Shown in pieces: positions 54,446-64,000 of a stretch of 64,000 bases of DNA; positions within the stretch are counted from its first letter, which is position 1; each line of letters starts with the position of its first letter. The notes beneath the pieces were generated by a model. That model did no database searches. It saw nothing but the letters and a program-made list of their open reading frames with translations, and was not told where the DNA came from. The DNA is from Siphonodentalium dalli. Lineage: Eukaryota; Mollusca; Scaphopoda; Gadilida; Siphonodentaliidae. Location: NCBI GenBank assembly GCA_032622095.1, contig CP136063.1:266469426-266533425 (forward strand). Reading direction: 5' to 3'. The position numbers were made by a program, and so were the translations under genes.

Positions 54446-54990
54446 AGATGGATTACCTCTTTATATAACAATTTTGAAATAGTTTCGTGGGTATAAAATA
54501 ATAAATATGAATTGAAGACCCATGTCTGGAAACGCTTCTATCTATTACTATTGATTTTTTTTATTTCGAATATTTTATTATAAAATTAGATGATAAAGTG
54601 TCATGATAAAGTGGGACACTTTATTGCTCTATTTATAGAACAGACCATTCAGGCAATACCAAATAGCGACAGAGATCATTAGGTTGTTCCTATAGCTATG
54701 CTAAGAACGTCAAATGTCCCAGACTGATTGTATATTTTATTACATAGTTATAAGCGATAATGAGTCTAATTAACGTATATTTGTGATAAAATTACACAAT
54801 ATAATTTCTGGTCTCCGTTAACAGAAACCACTATTGTTCATTAGCTAAACAACCACATGTTTCTAAACCAGAAAATATTTGAAATATAATCAATATTAAT
54901 CGATAGAAGCATTTCCGGACAGGGGTCGATTCATATCTAATATTTTACACCCTGGTAACTATATAACACATGTTTACAAAGAGATGGATT
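54446..54990. mobile_element. ~545-bp TIR element, copy 2
   Basis: Related to 26813-27350 in reverse: GGGTATAAAATAATAAATAT near the left, CATGTTTACAAAGAGATGGA at the right; shared AGGTTGTTCC..AGCTATG and GTCAAATG blocks. Confidence 0.72.
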
Positions 54991-55290
54991 TACAACTTCA
55001 GAGACTGATGGAAATGGATCAATCCTGCCAAGGCTGTTTGAGTACAGGTTATGGTCAGTTCACTTCAGATTAAAACCAATTAGCATCACCCTACATTGTA
55101 GGCATATTATAAACAATAATACAAATATAACACAAGGCTCAAGGCATGATTAAAATAAAGGCTGACAACTCATAAATCGCGGATGACACGGCGCTCACTG
55201 CACCATCTTTGAGGCCCTTTAGAGATAGACTTACTACAAAGTTTTTTGTAATTGTTGCATTTTGTTTTCAGATTCCTAGTCGACTCGACA

Positions 55291-55740
55291 TGTGACCCAC
55301 CATATCAAATCCAGTCGGAAGTCGGGATTTTTTTACCCTGTGCCAATGCATTCTCTTATATATGCGAGTCGACCTTAGGTCGCCTCGCATATATAAGAGA
55401 ATGCATTGGCCTAACAATTTTTTACAATTTTAATAATTTTTTCTTGTATTCTTTAACAATTTTACCCATACAGAGCCCCAGACAAACATGAGCAGACAAC
55501 ACTCTTCTATATGCTTCTATATATGCGTGGGGCTCCCTGCAGGTTAATGGATGTTTTTTATTTTATGTCCTAAAAGTTATCAGAAACTTTTATTTAAAAA
55601 CAATGATTAAAAATTGTTAGGCCAATGCATTCTCTTATATATGCGAGGCGACCTATGGTCGACTCGCATATATAAGAGAATGCATTGACACAGGGTAAAA
55701 AAATACCGACTTCCGACTGAATTTGATATGGCGGGTCACA
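55291..55740. mobile_element. 450-bp MITE, TGTGACCCACC ends, two hairpin cores
   Basis: TGTGACCCACCATATCAAAT left and its reverse complement right, then TCGGAAGTCGG and hairpins at 55337-55413 and 55618-55698. Middle: palindrome-like AGAGCCCCAGACAAAC ... GGGGCTCCCTGCAG. Flanked by CA on both sides. Confidence 0.9.
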
Positions 55741-56212
55741 CATGTTTAATTAATAGATGATGAATGTAATAATGGTGCATATTACCTTCTCAGGGAAATC
55801 TTCATACCATTAGAAATTAAAAGCAAAGAAATTTCATTTAATATCCAAATTACAACCACCTCCCCCCTCACTCACCTGCACCAGGGCTCCATGCCAATGT
55901 TTCTAAAGTTTTAGTATGACTGAATCCAAAATTAATATTTTTTAATATACCGGTAGTAATATACATATTTAAAATACTTTTTTTCTCCCTTTTTTTCCCC
56001 TTTCTTTCATTTCTTCTTAAAACCACCATTGGATCATTATACATTTTTTTGCTGACCTGGATTTAGCGTGACTGAAGTCCCTTCTTTGACACTGAGCCTT
56101 AAAAAGTTGTAATTTTCATTTTCGATTCAACTCTATTCTCTACTTTCAACCTAATAACTGGTCTGGATTTGCTAAATTTATATTTTATGCTGGTCTTCAT
56201 AAATGTGTTTAA

Positions 56213-56466
56213 CCCTTTCATGATGGGCACTGCGCTGGTGCAGCATTAAAGATCCTGTGCCATTGTATTCTCTTATAGATGTGAGTCTCCTTTTGGGAGC
56301 CTCGGATGCATAAGAGAATCCACTGGCTTACATGGTCAAGGTAAATATTATTAGGCCCATGTATTTTCTTATATACATGAGGCTCCCTATGGGAGACTAG
56401 CATATATAAGAGAATGCATTGGCACAGGGTTTTGTAAAATTTCAGGAAGCTTTCATCATGGAAGGG
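56213..56466. mobile_element. TTAA-flanked MITE, CCCTTTCATGATGGG ends, two hairpin cores
   Basis: TTAA at 56209-56212 and 56467-56470. Hairpins at about 56262-56330 and 56352-56430, with CTCCxx/xxGGGAG inner stems like 3735-3997. Confidence 0.82.
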
Positions 56467-56593
56467 TTAACAATGTAGGATTTTCATTGGAACCTTGACT
56501 GCAATGAGTATGTGTTAAACCCAGTGAAAGTATGTAAATAGCATTGTTGACAGTATTAATGAATGTGTGATTGGTTTGTAATGTGTTTTGTGC

Positions 56594-57029
56594 AAGCCTG
56601 CAAACAGCATGTGTGTCATATGCAGACGGAGGTCCCCAGAGGGTGAATTTAGTGACACTATCCCGCATAGCGGGTTACCATCACGAAATTCACCCTCTGG
56701 GGACCTCATTCTGCTTAGGCCCTCAACTGATATGGCAGACCTAGGATCAGATTGAAGTTCCCCAGTTGAAGTTGGTGATGTTTGGGCACCTCAATTATGA
56801 ATTTTATCTTCTGCAAATTAGGGGATATAGAAACTTCCTAGAAGGGAAATGTAACTAAAAACAATCTTAATATGATGCTATAGATACTTCCCAGAAGATG
56901 AAGCCTAAGCAGAATGAGGTCTCCAGAGGGTGAATTTGGTGATGCTAGCCCGCTTAGCGGGATAGCATCACTAAATTCACCCTCTGGGGACCTCATTCTG
57001 CAAATGACAGACACGCTATTTGCAGGCTT
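56594..57029. mobile_element. hAT-type double-hairpin MITE
   Basis: CAAGCCTGCAAACAGCATG to GCTATTTGCAGGCTTG; flanking 8-mers GTTTTGTG and GTTGTGTG match at 7 of 8. Both hairpins are complete. Confidence 0.85.
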
Positions 57030-57138
57030 GGTTGTGTGAAATTGTGGAACAGTTAGGGTATGCAATATTGCAGACAATTTTTCATATAGGGCTGTAATGT
57101 GCTAGAATATGAGTGAGAAACTATTTATGAGAGGCATA

Positions 57139-57598
57139 TGTGACCCGCCATATCAAATCCAGTCGTAAGTCGGGATTTTTTTTACCCTGTGCCAATGCAT
57201 TCTCTTATATATGCGAGTCGACCATAGGTCGCCTCGCATAATAAGAGAATGCATTGGCCTAACAATTTTTTACAATTTTAATAATTTTTTCTTGTATTCT
57301 TTAAAAATTTTATAATTTCACCCATACAGAGCCCCAGACAAACATGAGCAGACGACACTCTTTTATATGCTTCTATATATGTGTGTGGCTCCCTGCAGGG
57401 TAATGGATGTTTTTTTATTTTATGTCCTAAAAATTGTAAGAAACATTTATTTAAAAAAAATGATAAAAAATTGTTAGGCCAATGCATTCTCTTATATATG
57501 CAAGGCGACCTATGGTCGACTCGCATATATAAGAGAATGCATTGGCACAGGGTAAAAAAAATCCCGACTTACGACTGGATTTGATATGGCGGGTCACA
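57139..57598. mobile_element. 460-bp MITE, TGTGACCCGCC ends, two hairpin cores
   Basis: Close relative of 55291-55740, only ~1.4 kb away in the same orientation; TA at 57137-57138 and 57599-57600. Hairpins at 57188-57263 and 57476-57553; the left one has lost two bases (GCATAATAAGAG). Confidence 0.92.
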
Positions 57599-57600
57599 TA

Positions 57601-58411
57601 TGCCCCACCGTATTATGCATGAACACCGAGATCTATATGATTCCTTAAAGATTCCCTGTCCAATTTAACACCTCTAAATAACCATTTCTTCTGCTTCGGG
57701 GGTGAAAGATAGTCACAGAACCCACCCTTTAATGCTCAAGATCTTAGTTATTGATTTTTGAAATCTATTTATTTTCTATACCTTTAAACTTGCCTTGCAT
57801 CTTAGTTATATAGAAGTTCGGCATTTCAAAAGTTCAAAGGAACCAATCTAAAAATTAGCACAAATTGACATTCATATATCATGTTCTCAACAACATAGTG
57901 CCAATTTTGATAAGGTAGAAAATCTTTACCATAGGTTTCTTCTGACCGTTATCCTTGATTATGGATATTCAACAAACTTGTTGGAAAGATTTGGTTAAAG
58001 GGACACCAGACCTTCAAAGTGAGTTCATGTAAAATAACATAAATTTATAAAAGTCTGGAACAATCGACTATCATCAACAATTACATGTACATGTGAAAAT
58101 AGATCAAATGGTTCTAATTTCAATATCAATAACTCTCCAATAAAATAATTGCTATGTAAACATTACAGTGAAATTACCGATCCAAGTCCAATAAGACACC
58201 AAAATGTAATCAAAACCTAACTATAAACATTGTTAAAGTCCAAGTATTGAAAAATATCATGAAAATAATATTTAGACTAAAATATTTTAACATATTACCT
58301 GATTAGCAATGTTTGTTGACAAATAGCTGTAATAGTTTTGTTTACATAACAGTGGTTTAAACATGCACACAAATTTTATTGGAGTGCAATCAATTAAGAA
58401 CAAAGTTTATC
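57601..58411. other. No recognised feature
   Basis: AT-rich, apparently unique. No frame over 60 codons with recognisable content. Confidence 0.45.
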
Positions 58412-58607
58412 TACAGTAATGCCCTAAATAATTGACTCCTTAACCACAGCAGAATTATGGGTAACTTTTCAGGATTTAGTCGGGAATATGGCTTGTCATT
58501 CATCTGAAAGCTCTCAGTATGAGAGCTTTCCGATGAATGGCATTGTCCTGAAAAGTTACCATAATTCTGCTGTGATTAAGGAGTCGATTATTTAAGGCAT
58601 TACTGTA
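58412..58607. mobile_element. Foldback MITE, TA-flanked, fourth copy
   Basis: TACAGTAATGCCCTAAATAA left, reverse complement right; small deletions near the centre (AGTATGAGAGCT). Confidence 0.82.
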
Positions 58608-60972
58608 TTTCCCTGATTCTTGGTGGTGATGGTTTTACAGAGTCAGACTTTTATAACTTGTGCGAAGACCTTGGGTCCCTGTAGTAGTGTTTAGTTCCCA
58701 GAATTTAAGTGACAGCTCCCACTCTATTTTGAGGTGATTTCCAACTTCAAGATTGTTATTGATCCACATAAAAGTTTATCTTGGAAAATATCACCGAAAT
58801 ATAACAAAAACCATGACACTTATTCTACTTCTTTCTATTCATGTACCAGTTCAATTATTGCAATGTGTGCTTTATTTAACAAGATTAATATGAATATAGC
58901 TAGAATCACAAAGGTCAAACTGTGTGCAACTCAGTGATTCTCTGAATGATCACCTCTCACACTTTTCCATCCGTCAAATCTGAAATGTATTTAGCAGACC
59001 TTATTGAGGTATTAAGGAGCTATGAGAGTCAATTGGTAGTATGTTTGGGGTGTTGTAGATGATAACATTTGATGTACATCTGTAAATTGTCATATTTGTT
59101 ATATTTTATTTGTCATGTTACCTAATAAAATATATCATTAACATTATTAATTTCTTATGGTGCTTTCTGAACTATGATCCCCAGAGGCAGTGATCACCAT
59201 GAATGAAAATTGACTCAAAGTCTTTTCAGTCGATATGAATAATCAGAAAATTCTGGGAAATCATCAAGGTCTTAGAATTTGTCGACTATTTTTGGTTATC
59301 TGAATGATAACTTTAGATTTGATTCTTCGATAAGCTTCAAGTTTGCTATCAGAAGTAAATACTGGTGAAGCTTCATTCTGAGGTTGGTCTAAGTAAATTT
59401 GGTAGAGTTACTATACAGGTATGGCCCGTTTGGATTCAGAAATGGCTCAATCCACTCAGTTGACATATTCCTATGATCAACAATTTGTGGTTAACCAGAC
59501 AGTTGACAACTATAAGTAAAGAAATAGAGAACATAAAGATTTGAGTCATGTATTAAATATTTATTATGATATAAAGATATGAGTGCAGAACATGCAATTT
59601 TAGTGATGTACATGTATATGTATCCATTGGTGAACTTATTCAGTGCAGTAGTATTTTGCAATATGAGTGACTTGTTTGTGAACATAAATGCACATATAGT
59701 ATTAGTAGCTCTGTGACAATATTACAAGGTGCCACACCTGATTCTGAGACCCCTTGATAACTTTCCATTTGGAAATTCAAATGAACCTATTAATAGAATT
59801 GGCTAATAACTTGCGAAACATCATACAGTGTGATAAATGAATTCAATTGGGGGGGGGGGGGGGGTATGGTATTTATATAAGCCAACACAAAATATAATTT
59901 GATCTGTTAAATTCACCATTGAATTTGCATTACTGGCCTGAGACTAGTTAATTAAGTTGGAAGTCAAGTAAATGGATTATGAAGGCTTTCTCCATTTTTG
60001 GAAGATGAAGGTGATTTAGATGAACACATGTTTTGATTATTAAACTGATATAATTACCCAACATGAGGTTGCTTCTTGTTCCAGTTCAAAATTGACATAA
60101 ATCGTAATCAAGGTGATGTATAAACTTGTATTCCAAATGAAGTGAACTAAATTACAACATTAATTATATTCAATCTCGACTGCATGTATTATCATAAAAT
60201 GACTCATTCTGTGTCAATGCCGATTATTAATTAATCCTCCATAATAAAACTAGAACCAATATATAAGTGATAATGTCTTGCTTTACCAGTTGCTAATTCA
60301 GTTAAAAACAGAAATATTTCAGTCTGCATTCAAATTTCAATGCCAACTACCCTGTGGACTTAAAATTTCACATAATAAAAATAGTTGATCATCACCAATA
60401 TATAAAGTGGACATTTAGTCAAGATCTTGAATCACAGTTTTTGGAGCTAATGGGGTCGATGGCGTACTGTCTTATACAGAAATGTGCATGTACTGGTCTA
60501 GTCTACATGTGATTCATAAGTTGCCAGGAATAATTTGTTGTCTGCTTCAATTTGAAATGATTTTCCTCCGATGCCGACAGAATTTGTCTATCCAGTGTTC
60601 TAGCAATGATTAAAATGCACTTTGTGCCAGCATCAATTGATCAATCTGAAAGTTAAATTTAAAAAGTGGCGACGTGCAAAAATATTTAACCAACATGTGT
60701 ACCGGTACACATTATGGTGTTAAATTATGACGAGTCGACCCATGGCAGGTCTACTAGTACTAGTATTATTATGTGAAACTTGTGTGCATTTCTGTTATAA
60801 CTTATAATAATAAGTTATATACATGTACATACAGTTACGACATCGGCCCCCATCACTGCATATCAGCGTTACTGAGTCTGGACATAATTTTATGACCATT
60901 ATATTACATATAACATGTAGTGTCAGGTGTCCAATTTGTGAGTATATAAATATATCATGTTGAAAATCAGGA
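58608..60972. other. No recognised gene; low-repeat stretch left of the Ser-rich ORF
   Basis: 2.4 kb of AT-rich DNA without the repeat families seen elsewhere; a 16-nt poly-G run begins at about 59850. It may contain the 3' UTR or introns of the gene at 60973. Confidence 0.45.
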
Positions 60973-61593
60973 CTATGTCTTTGATTTTGTTGACTTAGAG
61001 CTCAGTGTGCCTCTACTCCTGACTCTTCTTATACCAGTAGAATCAAACGACTCAGACTGTGACTTAGATTTAGTCAAACTCTGCTTGGAGGTAACACTTG
61101 GTGCTGACTCATTTCGTTTTACTTTGGACTTTTTCATCTGACCATTTTCTGAAGTAACACTAAATTGACTGACCGAGTCTGAATCACCAGATCGAAGACC
61201 GATTGGTGGAACAACTTTTCTGTTAGAGAGTCTAGAATGCCTTGCTGAGCCTGAATGTGAGCTTGCTTCTTCTTGTTGTCTGAGAATTTCTTTCAACTTT
61301 CTGTTTATTTTATAAGCCTGTGTGAGCAATTCATCTGTTTCTCCTTCTGATAAATCAACTGTGTTCAATTTATCACTGAGTTCTTCTGGGTTACATAGAT
61401 TAAACAATACTGGCGTTGGCGCACCATCGTCCTTGTTCGAAGATTCCTCTGTAGCGTGCTTATTGGTTTCGTCTTTTGAACGGGATCTGGACTTTTCATC
61501 GGATGAATGGTCCGCATCGGAATCTGGATTTGATCGCGACGTCGGCGAGTGAGAACTTCGCCCCGTGAGTTCCCCGTCGTTTTCCTCCGACAT
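60973..61593 (-). CDS. Uncharacterised serine-rich protein, 206 aa
   Basis: An uninterrupted 206-codon frame from ATG 61593 to TAG at 60975-60973. I do not recognise the family. The N-terminal ~65 residues are acidic and Ser/Asp-rich; residues ~70-115 (from FNLCNPEELSDKLN through ETDELLTQAYKINRKLKEIL) look amphipathic and probably coiled coil; the last ~80 residues are basic and Ser/Lys/Arg-rich. No signal peptide or membrane segment. Codon use and lack of repeat sequence support a real gene rather than a transposon fragment. It may be a single-exon gene or the first exon of a longer one; no clear donor precedes the stop. A weak AATATA-type poly(A) candidate lies about 70 bp downstream on the minus strand. 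Confidence 0.6.
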   Translation of the reverse strand: MSEENDGELTGRSSHSPTSRSNPDSDADHSSDEKSRSRSKDETNKHATEESSNKDDGAPTPVLFNLCNPEELSDKLNTVDLSEGETDELLTQAYKINRKLKEILRQQEEASSHSGSARHSRLSNRKVVPPIGLRSGDSDSVSQFSVTSENGQMKKSKVKRNESAPSVTSKQSLTKSKSQSESFDSTGIRRVRSRGTLSSKSTKSKT

Positions 61594-62244
61594 ATTGTTT
61601 TGTGTAAATAATTCGGTCTTGAATTGTTAAATTGCACAAATTGAATTGAACGCAGATTCCTGTACTGTAGCTACACGATAGGAATCTTTATTTTCACGAC
61701 GAGAGAAGAATGCGCTTTGACACGAAATCTCGTTAAATATGCGTCCCCGACAACGGAAGTGTACTACAAATTTATAAAATGTGTACTAAGTTAATTCGTT
61801 CCAAGCAGCGAAAGTCATGAAGTGCAGCCGTAATGATATCTACTGTTCGGGAATTAGAGTCCCTCCAACGCTCCAAATTATGACTTATCTGATATGATGG
61901 TCATGGCATCACCTTCTGTAACATTTGAAGATGATATGTTATATTAGTCCCAGATATAATACATTCACAAATATCTTTTTCCTGCGAAATTAGAGTTATC
62001 TTTCGTGCATTACTGCACTCATTTTTTTTGAAACTCCGAATTCAGTCACCCAGTATCTACAGCATTTTGGCCAACACCATGCATTTGGCAAACCTAGCCA
62101 GTCTCGACCCGTATAGTCTATATTTTATGGGTCTACACGTGCCGTATAGAATCAACAACCATGCTATACTATGCTTTAACTGGCGAGATGTGCAATATTT
62201 ACAAAGTGCTTAGTGCGAAATATATACATATACATAAAAGAACA

Positions 62245-62300
62245 CAGAAAATGAAGAAGAAGAAGAAGTTAAGAAGAAGAAGGAGATAGAAGAAGATTGG
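62245..62300. repeat. GAA-rich microsatellite
   Basis: AATGAAGAAGAAGAAGAAG and AAGAAGAAGAAGGAGAT, purine-rich. Confidence 0.8.
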
Positions 62301-62419
62301 TAGATAGATATGGCGGTAGTCTCTCTGTTAACCATGCGTATAGGTCCACGAAGAAAAATGAGGTTGGATGAAGAAAGAAGACGGCACATGGCTATGCCTA
62401 TATCTATATCTATATTTGC

Positions 62420-62422
62420 GAA

Positions 62423-62461
<39 letters not shown>

Positions 62462-63964
62462 GTTCTATAGAAATTCACAGGGGACCATCTAGATGATGCC
62501 AAATGGGTCTACTAGGAGTAGCTTTTTACGAGAAAGATAATGGTCGGGGTTAGAATTTTTTAAAGTGACGCCGTTGTTGTCAGTGGCAGAAAAGGGGGAG
62601 GGGCAGAAAAAACATTTGTCGCCGATTGCCACCAAACTTATATATAATCATCCCCATAATATGAGGAATCTAATGGCGTGGTTTAAATATGGCAAAAGTC
62701 GCGCCGTTCGCGTCAGGGGTGCCCGGAAGGGGGGGGGGGCAGATTTTGTTCTGTCGCCGATTGCCACGAAACTTACATATAATCATCCCCATGATATGAA
62801 GAATCCAACGGGGTGGTTTAAATATGTCAAAAGTGGCGTCGTTTGAGTCAGGGGTGAACGGAAGGGGAGAGGGGCACCAAAATTTATAAAACTAATTTTA
62901 GCGCCGATTTCCACCAAATTGATATATATTCTTCTTCATGATACAAAGAATCTAATTGTGCGATTTAACAAGGCCAAATTGTTGTTTTTGGATGAGAAAT
63001 TGGGAGGGGGTGGGTACTAAATTTGATAATAAGTCGCCGATTGCCACCACACTTATACAAATTCATCCCCATGGTATGAGGAGTCTAATGGTGTGGCTTT
63101 TATCTGTCAAATGTGGCCTCATTTGAGTCAGGGTTGCATTGAAAGGGACAGGGGCACCAAAATTGATGCACAATTTTTTTAGCGCCAATTTCCACCAAAT
63201 TGATACACGTTCTTATCCATGATACGAGGAATCTAATCGTGATTTAAAGACGCCATAGTGGTGCTGTCTGGGTGAGAGATGGAGAGGGGAGGGATTGGCA
63301 CCAAATTTTATAAAAAAAATTGTTTAGTCGCCGATTATCACCAAACTTATAAACAATCATCTCCATGATATCAGGAGTGTAATCGTGTGATTTAAGGATG
63401 TCACAAGTGGGCCATTCGAGTCAGTGGTATATAGAGATGAGAGGGACACAACAAATTATATCTATATGTTTAGTGCCGATTTCCACCAGATTGATACATA
63501 TTCTTCTCCGTGATACGAGGAATCTTATCGTGTGGTTTAGATACACCCAATTGGTGCCCTATGGGTGAGAGATATGGGGACCTTAAATTTGATACGAATT
63601 TGTATACTCGCCAATTTTCACCAATTTCATATATATGCATCTCTAATCTCTAATGAGTCTTAGTGTGTGCAGCTTGAGTCCGAAATAGGGACGGGAGGGT
63701 CACCAAAACTGATACAAAATATTTTTAGTACCAATTACCATCAAATTCAGACACGTTCTTCTCAAATGATACAAGAAATAAAATCGTGCTGTCTGTCTGT
63801 CTTTTTGTCTGTCTGTGTGCGTTCTATATATAAATTCACGCTGTACAATCGAGATGGCACCAAGGCGTTCTAAGAGGGGTAACTTTTTACAAGGAAGATA
63901 ATGGTGCCGGTTAAAATTTTCTAAAATGACGCTGTTAATAAACCAAATTCCACCAAATTCATAC
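62420..63964. repeat. Alternating ~145-bp satellite bounded by (CTGT)n
   Basis: Two unit types, GCCGATTGCCACCAAACTTA..ATCCCCAT and GCCGATTTCCACCAAATTGA..TTCTTCTCC, mostly alternate (about nine in all). CTGTCTGTCTGT followed by GTTCTATA-AAATTCAC and GATGCCAAATGGGT-like text occurs at both 62425 and 63790. The array continues past the window end. Confidence 0.85.
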
Positions 63965-64000
63965 ACGTTTTTCTCTAATGATATACCATGAATTAAATCA

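Noticed and set aside
8301-57584. Many 60-100 aa frames containing QCILLYMR and RIYKRMHW
   Set aside because: They are translations of the hairpin core on either strand, not proteins.
1-64000. tRNA genes
   Set aside because: Found no T-loop (GGTTCGANTCC-type) sequence in cloverleaf context on either strand by eye; a covariance search would be decisive.

Overview
This is a eukaryotic (animal) genomic window: genes are split by GT-AG introns, the DNA is AT-rich, and most of it is packed with transposable-element remnants, minisatellites and foldback repeats. Two conserved animal genes are clear. The minus strand from 16468 down to 4657 carries a complete PIGO (GPI ethanolamine phosphate transferase 3) in five coding exons; my joined exons give an unbroken frame of 1084 codons plus stop, close to the usual ~1090 aa. 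The plus strand carries the last two coding exons of an ENSA/ARPP19 (endosulfine) gene (43434-43544 and 48948-49136); its first coding exon was not found. A third, unrecognised serine-rich ORF of 206 aa lies on the minus strand at 60973-61593. The dispersed modules at 35095 and 45133 (start TTTAGCTCACCTGAGAC) and at 25700 (with GGGCCATAACTC) are of a kind I associate with marine lophotrochozoans, probably a mollusc; that is inference only.

Layout. 1-4650: hAT-type foldback MITEs, TA-flanked foldback elements, a 57-bp higher-order minisatellite. 4657-16473: PIGO, its introns holding MITEs, a 34-bp minisatellite, a 5S-rRNA-like insert and a 729-bp hAT element. 17277-21287: a 4-kb element with Harbinger-like ends carrying nested repeats and a truncated LINE. 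21400-30540: a set of inverted repeats around 22209-26642, an element rich in a 16-bp near-palindrome, plus a LINE inserted inside a small MITE (28368-30421). 30582-32535: compact MITEs and a hAT element that keeps a BED-zinc-finger stub. 35095-39534: an inverted partner of the 17.5-21.1 kb region, then a second Harbinger-like element. 42309-49136: ENSA exons, with a hAT, a third Harbinger-like element and a long satellite array in or next to the intron. 49900-58610: more MITEs and a hAT element. 58.6-61 kb: sparse. 62.3-64 kb: a CTGT-bounded alternating satellite.

The most interesting structures: a ~70-bp hairpin present about 16 times inside MITEs with at least four different outer ends, whose inner stem changes in a compensatory way; a duplicated splice acceptor plus exon start in ENSA whose copy changes the PP2A-inhibitory motif FDSGDY to FDSGGY and ends in a stop; two further partial duplications of PIGO exon ends; and several elements with exact target-site duplications, two with an empty-site copy in the same window.
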